A stretch of DNA of 64,000 nt from positions 60,930 through 124,929 of the forward strand of contig CAYYCX010000002.1 of the NCBI GenBank assembly GCA_964470455.1, written 5' to 3'. The stretch comes from JAWXBM01 sp964470455. Lineage in GTDB: Bacteria > Pseudomonadota > Gammaproteobacteria > Xanthomonadales > SZUA-36. The notes beneath the pieces were generated by a model. The model searched no databases and was not told the DNA's origin. It saw only the letters and a list, made by a program, of their open reading frames with translations. Shown one piece after another: positions 51,571-61,144 of this stretch. The first letter of the stretch is position 1; every line of letters starts with the position of its first letter. Both the position numbers and the translations under genes were made by a program.

Positions 51571-54500
51571 GTGACTGTTACTGATAGCACTTCTGTTCGT
51601 CTCGACATCCGGATTCTCGCCGGCGTTGTCGCCTGCTTCGTGTTATCCGGCTTCGCGGCATTGCTGTACCAGACTGCCTGGATGCGGCAGTTCTCACTGG
51701 TGTTCGGAACCTCTGAACTCGCCGTTGCGGCGGTGTTGTCGGCCTACATGGGTGGCTTGGCCGTGGGCGCAGCAATCGCTGCAAAGTACGTTGACCGGAT
51801 TCGGCGTCCGGTCCTGTTTTACGGCTTGCTTGAGGCGGGTATCGCCATTTCGGCGCTTCTGGTGCCGGCGTTGCTGCAAGTGACCCAGGGGCTCTACGTT
51901 GCGTTCTTTGGTGGCCAACCGGAACCGGTGGATTCGAGCGGCCTTGGACAATCGCTTTTCTATTGGGGTATGGCATTCATCGTCCTGATGATTCCCACCA
52001 GCTTCATGGGGGCGACGCTGCCCCTGCTGACGAAATATGTAGTCCGTGCTGATGAGCAAATCGGTCCACGTGTAGGCCTTCTGTACGCGACAAACACCCT
52101 GGGTGCTGTGGGTGGTACCCTCGTTGCTGGCTTCCTCCTGCTGCCCATGTTGGGATTGATGGGCACGGTCTATGTTGGAGTGTTAGTCAATTTCCTGGTT
52201 TTCCTCATCGCTGCTTTCATCGCCAGGGCCGCCAGCAGTCCCCGGGCGGAAACTGCAGCACCGCAAGCAGCACTGTCGACCGTGGGTCAAACAGCGACGG
52301 CGTGGACCAGACGACACCTGATACTGCCGCTGATGCTGGTGTCCGGCGCAAATTCGTTTGTGTATGAAGTGCTGTGGACCCGGTTGCTGGGCCATGTGCT
52401 TGGCGGAAGCGTGGCGGCGTTTGCGACGATGCTGGCAAGCTTTCTCGGCGGCATTGCCATTGGCAGCGCATTCGCCTCCCGATTCGCCATCTCCCGGACG
52501 CAGGCCATCCATGGATTGATCGTTGCACAGTGCGGCGTTGCCGTCGCATCGGCGCTGATCTATCACTACCTGCCGCTGGCAATTCCGGAGCAGATGGGTC
52601 TCAAGGGCAATGTGTTGCTTGCAATTCTGATCTTGTTGCCTGCAACGCTGTTCATCGGTGCGTCATATCCTTTCGCCGTTCGCATCCTGGCACTGAGCGA
52701 GAAAGAGGCCGCACCGGCGGCGGCGAAGGTCTATTCGTGGAACACTGTGGGTGCAATTTTCGGTGCTACGGTGGCCGCCTTTTTCCTGATACCCGTGCTC
52801 AAGTATGAAGGCGCCGTAAAATTCGCTGTACTCGTGAACCTGGCTTTGGCTATTGCAGCGAGTCTGTTGATGGATTCACAGCGCGCCAGGTATCGCCTGG
52901 CCGTCCAGGGAGCGGCTGTCCTGTTGCTGATTGCAACGCTGTATGGATACCAGCCGGATGTCCCGGAAGACATCCTGCGCACCTCGCCGGTCAATGCACA
53001 AAAAGAAGGCAAGTTGCGCTATTACGAAGTGGGCCGTTCGGCAACTGTCGTAGTCATCGAGGAAGACGGTTTCTTCAATATCCGCACCAATGGACTTCCG
53101 GAGGCATCGACGAACCTGAAAGGGGCACCGCCGTACAAGCACAACCAACGCCTGCTGTCGGTGCTGCCGGTCCTGGCCCGGCCGGATATCGAAAGCATGT
53201 TGGTGGTCGGGTTTGGAGCAGGTGCAACCCTGGAAGGTGTTCCGCCATCGATCAAGTCCATTGATGCCATTGAGCTGGAACCCGAAGTGATTTCAGCCAA
53301 TCGATCCATCAGCGCTGAGCGGCAAATCGACCCGCTGGCCGACCAGCGGATCAATATCATTATCAATGATGCGCGCAGTGCGCTGGCGCTGACCCAGAAA
53401 AAGTATGACGCGATCGTGTCACAGCCCTCGCACCCGTGGACGGCGGGAGCGTCACATTTGTATACGCGCGAGTTCATGTCGCTGGCCAGTGATCACCTGG
53501 AAGAGGATGGTGTTTTCCTGCAATGGATGAATACGCAGTTCGTGAGCGAAGAACTGCTCAAGAGTCTGTGCGCGACGATGCTGGCAGTGTTTGACAACGT
53601 CCGTGTCTACCAGTGGGATCCGGAGGTACTCTTTTTCCTGGGGTCATCCCAGCCACTCGATGTGGAAATCGATATTGCCAGGACGGGACGTCCACTCACC
53701 GACTATCCTGCGCATTACCTCAAGGCGGGAATAGGCTCTGTGGAAGACGTCGTGGTTGCGCTGGCCATGGATCATGAAAACGTCGTCCGTTTTGCGGGTG
53801 GTTCTGCGCCGATTACCGATGACTTCAATCAAATGGCAACGCAGTCGGCGCGGGCAATGGAAAATGGCCAGACGTTGATGGCAAGTCGCCTGATGAACTT
53901 ACTCGCGCCGTTCGATCCACTGCTGAAAGGCGATAGCTGGTTGTACGAAGGCTTTCCAAAGCCGCTCAATTACACCTATATATCGCGCCGGCTGGAGGGA
54001 CTGCAATTCAAACCGAGAGCCATTGGGCTGGCTGATACGCTGCTGAAAAAGGGAGACCCTGAGGCGCTCCTCATGATTGGCCTGGGACAGGAACGCCAGG
54101 GAGAATCAGATGAAGCGCAGCGCAACCTGATACGGGCGATCGATATCGAACCGGAGGCGCAGCAGGCGCGTTATGCGTTGTTACGCCCATGGTTTTCACA
54201 GTATGTTCGTGATCCGGACAGTTTGCCGCAGCGCCTGAAAGATGAATTCGCAGCGGCGAAGGGGTCCAGCGCTGCGGTAATCCGGGCGTGGGTTGCTGCA
54301 GCGACCGGCAACTACAATCAACTGTACAGTCTTGATTCGCAGCTGGCCGATGCGCTGCCAACGGACCTTTGGTACCTCGATAGCGTGAAGTTGCGCGCGG
54401 ACTGGCGGATCAAGGTAAGCAACCCGGATCGGCAACCGGGAATGGCCAGGGACGCAACACGGCTTATTGATAATGCCATCGCCATTTTCCAGGACCCTGA

Positions 54501-54798
54501 TTTTTACAGCATGCGCCTCGCATCAACGTTCGTCGCGGGTGATGTCCTGGATGTGGTTGAAACTGCGCGTCGATTCGTCAGTATTTTTGAAGCCGAAGTG
54601 GAGCGCGCGGAACAGGGTGAGGTCACGCTTGATGCACAATCAATCAGTGCCCAGCTTCGCTACATTGATGCAGTGAGGCAAATTCTGAATTCACTTCGCG
54701 AAGACGATCGGGTTCCACCCTACAAACTGTCAGGCCTGGAAGCTGCAACCAACAGCGTTGCGGAGCGCCTCAGGAGTTTGCCCGCGTTTGCAGGGTAG
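51571..54798 (+). CDS. Membrane-anchored spermidine-synthase-like protein
   Basis: A 1075-residue protein starting with GTG. The first 470 residues contain about 14 hydrophobic helices in two related blocks (SGFAALLYQTAWMRQFSLVF, then VSGANSFVYEVLWTRLLGHV), the transporter-like part of fused spermidine-synthase proteins. Residues about 480-720 are a Rossmann-type aminopropyl/methyltransferase domain: MLVVGFGAGATLEG, DAIELEPEVISAN, DAIVSQPSHPWTAGAS. The C-terminal 300 residues are helical and TPR-like. Such fusions are common in gammaproteobacteria but their substrates are unknown. It lies outside the IclR operator set. Confidence 0.8.
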   Translation: MTVTDSTSVRLDIRILAGVVACFVLSGFAALLYQTAWMRQFSLVFGTSELAVAAVLSAYMGGLAVGAAIAAKYVDRIRRPVLFYGLLEAGIAISALLVPALLQVTQGLYVAFFGGQPEPVDSSGLGQSLFYWGMAFIVLMIPTSFMGATLPLLTKYVVRADEQIGPRVGLLYATNTLGAVGGTLVAGFLLLPMLGLMGTVYVGVLVNFLVFLIAAFIARAASSPRAETAAPQAALSTVGQTATAWTRRHLILPLMLVSGANSFVYEVLWTRLLGHVLGGSVAAFATMLASFLGGIAIGSAFASRFAISRTQAIHGLIVAQCGVAVASALIYHYLPLAIPEQMGLKGNVLLAILILLPATLFIGASYPFAVRILALSEKEAAPAAAKVYSWNTVGAIFGATVAAFFLIPVLKYEGAVKFAVLVNLALAIAASLLMDSQRARYRLAVQGAAVLLLIATLYGYQPDVPEDILRTSPVNAQKEGKLRYYEVGRSATVVVIEEDGFFNIRTNGLPEASTNLKGAPPYKHNQRLLSVLPVLARPDIESMLVVGFGAGATLEGVPPSIKSIDAIELEPEVISANRSISAERQIDPLADQRINIIINDARSALALTQKKYDAIVSQPSHPWTAGASHLYTREFMSLASDHLEEDGVFLQWMNTQFVSEELLKSLCATMLAVFDNVRVYQWDPEVLFFLGSSQPLDVEIDIARTGRPLTDYPAHYLKAGIGSVEDVVVALAMDHENVVRFAGGSAPITDDFNQMATQSARAMENGQTLMASRLMNLLAPFDPLLKGDSWLYEGFPKPLNYTYISRRLEGLQFKPRAIGLADTLLKKGDPEALLMIGLGQERQGESDEAQRNLIRAIDIEPEAQQARYALLRPWFSQYVRDPDSLPQRLKDEFAAAKGSSAAVIRAWVAAATGNYNQLYSLDSQLADALPTDLWYLDSVKLRADWRIKVSNPDRQPGMARDATRLIDNAIAIFQDPDFYSMRLASTFVAGDVLDVVETARRFVSIFEAEVERAEQGEVTLDAQSISAQLRYIDAVRQILNSLREDDRVPPYKLSGLEAATNSVAERLRSLPAFAG

Positions 54799-54809
54799 TG
54801 CCGCCGCGG

Positions 54810-57800
54810 TCAGTTGCTGAGGCCGGCGATCCGCTGTTCGATTTGCTCCCAATCCTCCATCGCAGCCTGCCATCGCAGCCGAAGATCCGCGAGCCGGTCG
54901 CGCTGGCCTTGGGTCAGGCCGAGCACAGCTTCATCGATGATCCCGTAGATGTTTGCCAGAAAGGCTTCGAGTTTTGGCGGAAAGTGCAACACGTCCTGGG
55001 TGTTTGTGGCCTCAGGTGTGGAGACGCTGTCGCGCCAGGTGTCAATATCGTCGAGTAACACCTGCGTGTATTGGGCCAGTTCTGCATCGCCGGCCTCGGC
55101 GGCAGCCTTGTACCGAAGCTCAACACCGGATCTCACGCCTGGAAGGGCGTCCAGCCGGCGGTAGATTGAGTCCAGCATGTCGAAGGCTTCGGCGACAGCC
55201 AACTGTTGTTCAGCGACCCGTTCCGGACCATAGTCATTGACCGGATCCCACGCTACTTCCACTGCCGACTCGCGCACCTCATCGCCGTCGGTGAGTCGGA
55301 GACGGTAGGTACCCGGCGCAACGTGGTAGCCCGCCGCGGACTTCCGGCCAGGCTCGGCGCCTACCACGAACGGATAGGTTCTGACCTCGGCGGTCGGGGC
55401 GGTACGCAAATCCCAGAGGGCACGGTTGAGCCCGGCCTTTGCTGGCAGAGCATTGGAGGCACTACCGCCATTCTTGCCGGATGCAGCGTACGTCGTAAGC
55501 CGCCGAATCACATCACCGTCCGCATCCAGGATATCGAGGACGATTTCGCTCTCGTCGGGAGCGGGCTCACTGTCCAGCGCGAAGTAAATCACCGCGCCTT
55601 CCGGTGCGGTGGGCGCAAACATTTCGCCGCCGGTGTTCCTTCCGCGCGTTGGCGTCAATCGAAAGGCTGGTGCAGGCTCATACAGGTGCAGGTCGGCTAC
55701 GACCTGCGACGGGTCGTACTGTCGAAGAGGAGAGATATCATCGACGATCCAAAATGCGCGCCCTTGTGTCGCCAGTACCAGGTCGCCGCGGCGCACCATA
55801 AGATCTGTTATCGGCACGATGGGAAGGTTGAGTTGCAAAGACTGCCAGCTTTCCCCGTTGTCGAAAGACACAAAAAGGCCACGCTCCATGCCCGCGTACA
55901 GGAGACCGCGACGTTCAGGGTCCTCGCGCACGACACGTACAAAGTGCTGCTGGGGCAGGCCACCGGAGATGAGCTTCCAGCTTCGGCCGTAATCGTCTGT
56001 GCGCCATGCGTAGGGGGTGTTATCGCCCTCCTTGTACTTCAAAGCCGTTACGAAGGCGACCCCGGGCGCATGCTCCGAGGCGTCAATCGAGTTGATGAGC
56101 CCGCGGCCAACGCCCTGCGGTGTGACCTCGGTCCACGTCTTGCCGCCGTCGCGTGTTACATGCAGCAGGCCATCGTCGGTACCCGCCCACAAGGTGTCCG
56201 CATCCTGCGGGCTTTCTTCCACTGAGAAGATCGTGTTGTACATTTCAAGGTTTTCGTTCGTGTATGGGCCGGCACCCTTGCCATGCTTGTCAAGCTCATT
56301 GCGCGTCAGGTCGGGGCTCACAGCCTGCCAGTTGTAGCCGCGGTCAGTTGTCTTGAGCAGCACGTTCGCCGCGTGATAGATGACTTTGCTGTCGTGCTGC
56401 GACACGATAATTGGTGCATTCCAGTTGAAGCGGTATTTCTGTTCGCTGGGTGGCAGGCCGCGACCGAGTGTCTCGTAAGCTCTGACCGATCGCACGGTTC
56501 GAGTTACTGTGTCGAACTCCTCGATGCGCCCCCAGGGAGATCCGGCGTAGGTGTAGCGTGGATTCTCTGGATCGAGGGCGACATATGCACTTTCGCCGCC
56601 ACCATGCACTTCCCAGTCATCGCGGCCGATCGACCCATTACCGGAGCGGCTTCGAATTGCCACCGTTCCGTAGTCCTGCTGACCACCGTACACCCGGTAT
56701 TCGAAGTGGTTGTCGGTATTGACACGATAAAATTGTGCCGTGGGTTGGTTGTCCTGGCGCGACCAGCTCATACCGCCGTCAAGACTGACATTGGCGCCAC
56801 CGTCGTTGGCGTTGACCATCCAGCGCGGTTCGTCCGGGTTGATCCACAGATAGTGGTTATCGTGGTGCGGAACGGCGATGCGCGAGAAGGTCATGCCGCC
56901 GTCAATGGACTTCCAGAACTGTTCATTCATGACGTACACGGTGTTTTCATCCACCGGGTCGGCGAATACGTGCATGTAGTACCAGGAACGCGTGTGCAGG
57001 TCCCGGTTCGCGTTCAGCTGCACCCAGCTGTCGCCGCCATTGTCGGAGCGGTACAGGCCAGCCTCTTCGCCCTCAGCCTCGACGATCGCCCAGACGCGTC
57101 CGGCTTGCACGGGCGAGGCAGACACGCCGATCTTGCCCATGCCATCGGGTAGTCCCCTGGTAAGTCGCTCCCAGCTTTCGCCGCCATCGACCGAACGCCA
57201 GATGGCGCTGCCAGGACCGCCGGAACGCAAATTCCACGCCGTCCGCTGGTTGTCCCACATCGTTGCATACAGTTTGCGTGGGTTGGCCGTGTCGAGCGAC
57301 AGGTCAACCGCGCCGGTAGTTGGATTTTCGGGTTCAATGACGCGTCGCCAGTTCGCGCCGCCATCAGTTGACTTGAAGATGCCGCTGTTATCCGTCGCTG
57401 CATAGGCATTGCCCTGGGCGGCGACCCAGATCACATCGGGATCATCGGGATGGATTCGTATCTCGCCGATCTGGCGCACGTGTTCGAACCCGATGTGTGT
57501 CCAGCTTGTTCCGGCATCCGTAGACTTGTAAACGCCGTCACCCTGAGACGACATGGTGTTCCGAAACGGCGACTCGCCCATGCCGACCACTATGACATTC
57601 GGGTCCGACGGTGCAACCGCGATGGCGCCGACGGCTGAACTGCCGAAGCCCTTGTCTGATATTGGCCTCCACGAAGCACCGGCGTTTGAAGTCTTCCACA
57701 CACCACCCGTCGTGCCCATGTAGAAGACGTGCGGATCCTGACGTACGCCCACGGCCACCATGGCGCGGCCACCGCGGTAAGGTCCGATCATGCGGGCTTC

Positions 57801-57896
57801 GAGTCCGTCGAAAAATCCCCGCTCCTTTCCAGCTGCCGGCAAGTCCGTTGTGGTGAGGGCTGCGACCAGGCTGAGTAGTAAAACGCTCCATTTCAT
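54810..57896 (-). CDS. Secreted sortilin/VPS10-like Asp-box beta-propeller protein
   Basis: A 1028-residue exported protein (signal MKWSVLLLSLVAALTTTDLPAA). About ten Asp-box (BNR) motifs of the S-D-G-x-W type are seen, including STDAGTSW, STDGGANW, SVDGGESW, SDNGGDSW, SLDGGMSW, TRDGGKTW and SFDNGESW, which predict one or two large beta-propellers. After residue 760 comes a beta-sandwich (ALWDLRTAPTAEVRTYPF) and then a helical tail with KLEAFLANIYGIIDEAVLGL. The family is widespread in Bacteroidetes and gammaproteobacteria, with unknown substrates. It converges on the spermidine-synthase-like gene, leaving 11 bp. Confidence 0.82.
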   Translation of the reverse strand: MKWSVLLLSLVAALTTTDLPAAGKERGFFDGLEARMIGPYRGGRAMVAVGVRQDPHVFYMGTTGGVWKTSNAGASWRPISDKGFGSSAVGAIAVAPSDPNVIVVGMGESPFRNTMSSQGDGVYKSTDAGTSWTHIGFEHVRQIGEIRIHPDDPDVIWVAAQGNAYAATDNSGIFKSTDGGANWRRVIEPENPTTGAVDLSLDTANPRKLYATMWDNQRTAWNLRSGGPGSAIWRSVDGGESWERLTRGLPDGMGKIGVSASPVQAGRVWAIVEAEGEEAGLYRSDNGGDSWVQLNANRDLHTRSWYYMHVFADPVDENTVYVMNEQFWKSIDGGMTFSRIAVPHHDNHYLWINPDEPRWMVNANDGGANVSLDGGMSWSRQDNQPTAQFYRVNTDNHFEYRVYGGQQDYGTVAIRSRSGNGSIGRDDWEVHGGGESAYVALDPENPRYTYAGSPWGRIEEFDTVTRTVRSVRAYETLGRGLPPSEQKYRFNWNAPIIVSQHDSKVIYHAANVLLKTTDRGYNWQAVSPDLTRNELDKHGKGAGPYTNENLEMYNTIFSVEESPQDADTLWAGTDDGLLHVTRDGGKTWTEVTPQGVGRGLINSIDASEHAPGVAFVTALKYKEGDNTPYAWRTDDYGRSWKLISGGLPQQHFVRVVREDPERRGLLYAGMERGLFVSFDNGESWQSLQLNLPIVPITDLMVRRGDLVLATQGRAFWIVDDISPLRQYDPSQVVADLHLYEPAPAFRLTPTRGRNTGGEMFAPTAPEGAVIYFALDSEPAPDESEIVLDILDADGDVIRRLTTYAASGKNGGSASNALPAKAGLNRALWDLRTAPTAEVRTYPFVVGAEPGRKSAAGYHVAPGTYRLRLTDGDEVRESAVEVAWDPVNDYGPERVAEQQLAVAEAFDMLDSIYRRLDALPGVRSGVELRYKAAAEAGDAELAQYTQVLLDDIDTWRDSVSTPEATNTQDVLHFPPKLEAFLANIYGIIDEAVLGLTQGQRDRLADLRLRWQAAMEDWEQIEQRIAGLSN

Positions 57897-58049
57897 CTGC
57901 TATTCTCCCAGCCTGTTGGATTAACTTTGATGCCAGCCCGGCGTGTCGAACCCATTATGTAACCTTGACCGGTTGTCTTTGCGCCTGAAACTGCAGCAGG
58001 CTGTTACACCACGAACGCGGAGGATTCATCCTGTATTCTGCATTGGAAA

Positions 58050-58088
58050 ATCCTATACAGTAAGAATTTTAATTTCACATAGTGGGAA
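58050..58088 (+). promoter_or_regulatory. Outlying IclR-type operator before the amidohydrolase gene
   Basis: ATCCTATACA (58050) and ATAGTGGGAA (58079) lie 29 bp apart, the same spacing as the two half-sites before TonB receptor 1, and the right half shares ACATAGTGGGA. The left half is degenerate. No clear -35/-10 pair could be placed, so the promoter itself is not called. Confidence 0.55.
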
Positions 58089-58149
58089 AAGGCTATCTCT
58101 GTGTAAAACTGTTGTCAACTGCTTGCCCTGCTCAAGGGATGGATATCCA

Positions 58150-59418
58150 ATGAAGTTGAAATCGATAACACTGCTGTTTTCAATCTTGCTTCCACTGGCC
58201 ACCCAGGCAGCGGAATCTGTTACCGTCTTCAGGACGGACCGGGTTTTCGACGGCGAACAAATGCATACCGGCTGGCTGGTCGCAGTTGCTGGCGACAAAA
58301 TTGTTTATGCAGGTGCTGAAGAGCAAATGCCGGATATCCTGGTGGCTGAGACCGTTGAATTGCCAGACCACACATTGATGCCCGGTCTGATCGAAGGCCA
58401 TTCGCACATCCTGTTGCATCCCTATAACGAAACCACCTGGAATGACCAGGTATTGGAAGAGTCGGAAGCGGAACGCGTGGTGCGCGCGGTCAATCATGCA
58501 AGCGCTTCATTAATGGCGGGCATTACCACAATGCGCGATCTCGGTTCGGAGGGCGCGGGTTATGCCGACATTGGAATTCGAGACTCAATCAACAAGGGTC
58601 TGATTGCCGGTCCAACTTTGCTGGTTGCAGGCCGTGCCCTGGTGGCGACCGGGAGCTATGGTCCGAAGGGGTTTCATGAACGTGTCGAAGTTCCGTTGGG
58701 AGCGCAAGCCGCAGACGGGTTTGATGGGTTGATAAGAGCGGTCAGGGAACAAATTGGCCGCGGCGTTGATTTGATCAAGGTCTATGCGGACTATCGCTGG
58801 AGCCCTGAAGGCACGGCAGCGGCGACGTTCACTCAAAACGAGTTAAATACGATTGTCGAAGTTACCACCAGCAGTGGTCGATACGTGGTCGCTCACGCCT
58901 CCAGCGCTGAAGGAATGCGGCGCGCGATTTTGGCTGGCGTTGAAACGATAGAGCACGGCGATGGCGCCACAGATGAAATCTACAAACTGATGAGGGAAAG
59001 GGGGGTGGCGCTCTGTCCGACGCTGGCGGCAGGTGACGCTGTTTCCCAGTATGGTGGATGGAACAAAGGCGTAGATTCGGAGCCCGAGCGTATCGTCAGC
59101 AAACGCAAGAGTTTCAAAGCTGCGCTGGATGCCGGCGTTACCATCTGCTTTGGCGGGGATGTCGGTGTTTATGCACATGGCGACAATGTGCGCGAACTGG
59201 AGCTGATGGTGGACTACGGAATGAACACCATGGATGTTTTGCGCACTGCCACTTCAGTTAATGCGCAGATTTTTCACCTGTCAGGTACGGTCGGGCGCGT
59301 GCAGGCGGGTCTGAGGGCAGACCTTATCGCCGTGGAAGGTGACCCTGGCAAGGATATTTCGAATCTTCGAAACGTGCGCTGGGTGATGAAATCGGGTGTG
59401 ACCTATCGTTCCGAATAA
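58150..59418 (+). CDS. Secreted amidohydrolase (imidazolonepropionase/prolidase-like)
   Basis: A 422-residue exported metal-dependent hydrolase (ATG 58150; signal MKLKSITLLFSILLPLATQA). Metal motif GLIEGHSHILLHP (HxH), Lys in VDLIKVYADY, His in VVAHASSAEG and IEHGDG, and final Asp in TICFGGDVGVYAHGD. These are the residues of Xaa-Pro dipeptidase-like and imidazolonepropionase-like enzymes. The frame extends upstream to 57943, but that part covers the operator at 58050-58088. It probably cleaves an N-acyl or peptide bond of a substrate taken up by the island. Confidence 0.84.
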   Translation: MKLKSITLLFSILLPLATQAAESVTVFRTDRVFDGEQMHTGWLVAVAGDKIVYAGAEEQMPDILVAETVELPDHTLMPGLIEGHSHILLHPYNETTWNDQVLEESEAERVVRAVNHASASLMAGITTMRDLGSEGAGYADIGIRDSINKGLIAGPTLLVAGRALVATGSYGPKGFHERVEVPLGAQAADGFDGLIRAVREQIGRGVDLIKVYADYRWSPEGTAAATFTQNELNTIVEVTTSSGRYVVAHASSAEGMRRAILAGVETIEHGDGATDEIYKLMRERGVALCPTLAAGDAVSQYGGWNKGVDSEPERIVSKRKSFKAALDAGVTICFGGDVGVYAHGDNVRELELMVDYGMNTMDVLRTATSVNAQIFHLSGTVGRVQAGLRADLIAVEGDPGKDISNLRNVRWVMKSGVTYRSE

Positions 59419-59660
59419 AAAATTCCTGCCTTCACAAGGCTGGAGGTCAAGTACCTGGTATTGTGGCGGCCCGGGGCTCGCACCCTCCGGTTGTCAGCCA
59501 ATAACGCCGTGTCGGTGACCAGCCCACTTTCCTCAAAACCATGGGTACCTGGTTGGATGCACACCTGCAACCAGGCCTGAGCCGCTTCGCGGCTGCGATT
59601 CCGGGCCGGGTGCTGTTACAGTAGAGTTCCCCAACTACTGGAATGACAGCGAGTACTTGC

Positions 59661-61124
59661 ATGAAGCCCATCCATAAACGGGCCAGCGACGGGCTGGCGA
59701 TTGTTCTGTGCCTGGCCGGCGCCGTGGCCTCGGCCGCCTCGCCGGTGTTGGCTGTTGACCGTGAAACCATCGTCAGCAGCATCGACGCCCGTTACGCCGA
59801 GCACCAGGACATTGCGCTGCAAATCTGGGAACTCTCGGAACTCGGTTACCTGGAGGAACAGAGTACAGCCCTGTTACAGCAGAAGCTGCGGGAACAGGGC
59901 TTCAGCGTGAAGAGCGGCCTGGCGGGCATTCCGACATCCTTTGTCGCTGAAGCAGGGTCCGGCCAGCCGGTGATCGCCTTCCTGGCGGAATTCGATGCAC
60001 TGCCGGGCATCACGCAAACGGCGTCGCCCGAACGTGAGGAGATTCCGGGCAAGGCCGGGGGCCAGGCCTGTGGGCATCACCTGTTCGGCACCGCCTCGCT
60101 AGGCGCCGCCGTGGCTGTGCAGCAATACCTTCGGGACAACAGACTGCCGGGCACTGTGCGGGTTTATGGCACTCCGGCGGAAGAGGGTGGCAGCGGCAAG
60201 GTTTACATGGTGCGGGCTGGGCTGTTTGATGATGTGGATGCGGTGTTGTCGTGGCATCCGGGTTCGGTGAATCGCGCCAGTATCGCTCCATCGCTGGCCA
60301 ACCGCTCCGCCCGCTTTGATTTTCGTGGCGTTTCAGCGCATGCAGCCGGCGCGCCGGAAAAGGCCCGCTCGGCGCTGGATGGGGTGGAAGCCTTCAACTA
60401 CATGACCAACCTGATGCGTGAGCACGTGCCGCAGGAAACACGGATTCACTATGTGATCACCTCAGGCGGTGAAGCGCCCAACGTGGTGCCCGATTTCGCC
60501 CAGGTGTATTACTACGTGCGGCATCCGGACCCGGACGCTTTGCGGGAAATCTGGCAGCGCATGGAGGCAGCGGCCCGCGGCGCGGCAGCCGGCACCGGAA
60601 CCACGGTGGACATTGAAATCATGCACGGCAACCTCAGCCTGTTGCCGAATTCCATCATTGCCGGGCGCATGCAGGCCAACCTGGAGGCCCTGGGAGGCAT
60701 CCGGTACAGCGCCGAAGAGCAGGCATTTGCCGAAGAGATTTTCGCCACCCTGAACGCGCCCGAATTCGGACTTGGCTCCGAAGCCGGTATCGAGCCGATG
60801 GAAACCGAGCTGAGCATGGGCTCAACCGATGTCGGCGATGTCAGCTGGACTGTTCCCACGGCGGAATTCACCACCGCCACGTGGGTGCCCGGCACTCCGG
60901 CGCACAGCTGGCAGGCGATTGCCGCCGGCGGCACTGGCATCGGCATCAAGGGGCTGCAACTCGCGGCCAAGACCCTGGCGCTGACAGCAGCCGATTTTTA
61001 CGAGAACCCTGAATGGTTGCAGGCCGCGCATGATGAACTGCAGGAGGAGAGGGGAGGGGGCTATGAATACCGCCCGCTGCTCGGTGATCGTGAGCCCGCC
61101 CTGGATTATCGGCTCAAGCCCTGA
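59661..61124 (+). CDS. M20 amidohydrolase, AbgB-like (aminobenzoyl-glutamate hydrolase type)
   Basis: A 487-residue exported peptidase (ATG 59661; signal MKPIHKRASDGLAIVLCLAG). Motifs of the M20D group: IWELSELGYLEEQST, FLAEFDALPGI, GQACGHHLFGTASLGAA, GTPAEEGGSGKVYMVRAGLFDD and WHPGSVN, with the metal ligands Cys-GHH, Glu-Glu and His. The family removes the amide-linked amino acid from conjugates such as p-aminobenzoyl-glutamate or indole-acyl amino acids. It begins about 240 bp after the amidohydrolase; the spacer holds no clear operator. The next gene follows by 20 bp. Confidence 0.85.
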   Translation: MKPIHKRASDGLAIVLCLAGAVASAASPVLAVDRETIVSSIDARYAEHQDIALQIWELSELGYLEEQSTALLQQKLREQGFSVKSGLAGIPTSFVAEAGSGQPVIAFLAEFDALPGITQTASPEREEIPGKAGGQACGHHLFGTASLGAAVAVQQYLRDNRLPGTVRVYGTPAEEGGSGKVYMVRAGLFDDVDAVLSWHPGSVNRASIAPSLANRSARFDFRGVSAHAAGAPEKARSALDGVEAFNYMTNLMREHVPQETRIHYVITSGGEAPNVVPDFAQVYYYVRHPDPDALREIWQRMEAAARGAAAGTGTTVDIEIMHGNLSLLPNSIIAGRMQANLEALGGIRYSAEEQAFAEEIFATLNAPEFGLGSEAGIEPMETELSMGSTDVGDVSWTVPTAEFTTATWVPGTPAHSWQAIAAGGTGIGIKGLQLAAKTLALTAADFYENPEWLQAAHDELQEERGGGYEYRPLLGDREPALDYRLKP

Positions 61125-61144
61125 GCCACGCTGAATTCTCTGGC

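Noticed and set aside
51362..51574. 70-residue frame after TonB receptor 2.
   Set aside because: It contains the terminator hairpin and has no ribosome-binding site.
59447..59782. 111-residue minus-strand frame between the amidohydrolase and M20 genes.
   Set aside because: It overlaps the start and signal peptide of the M20 gene in antisense, and no family is visible.
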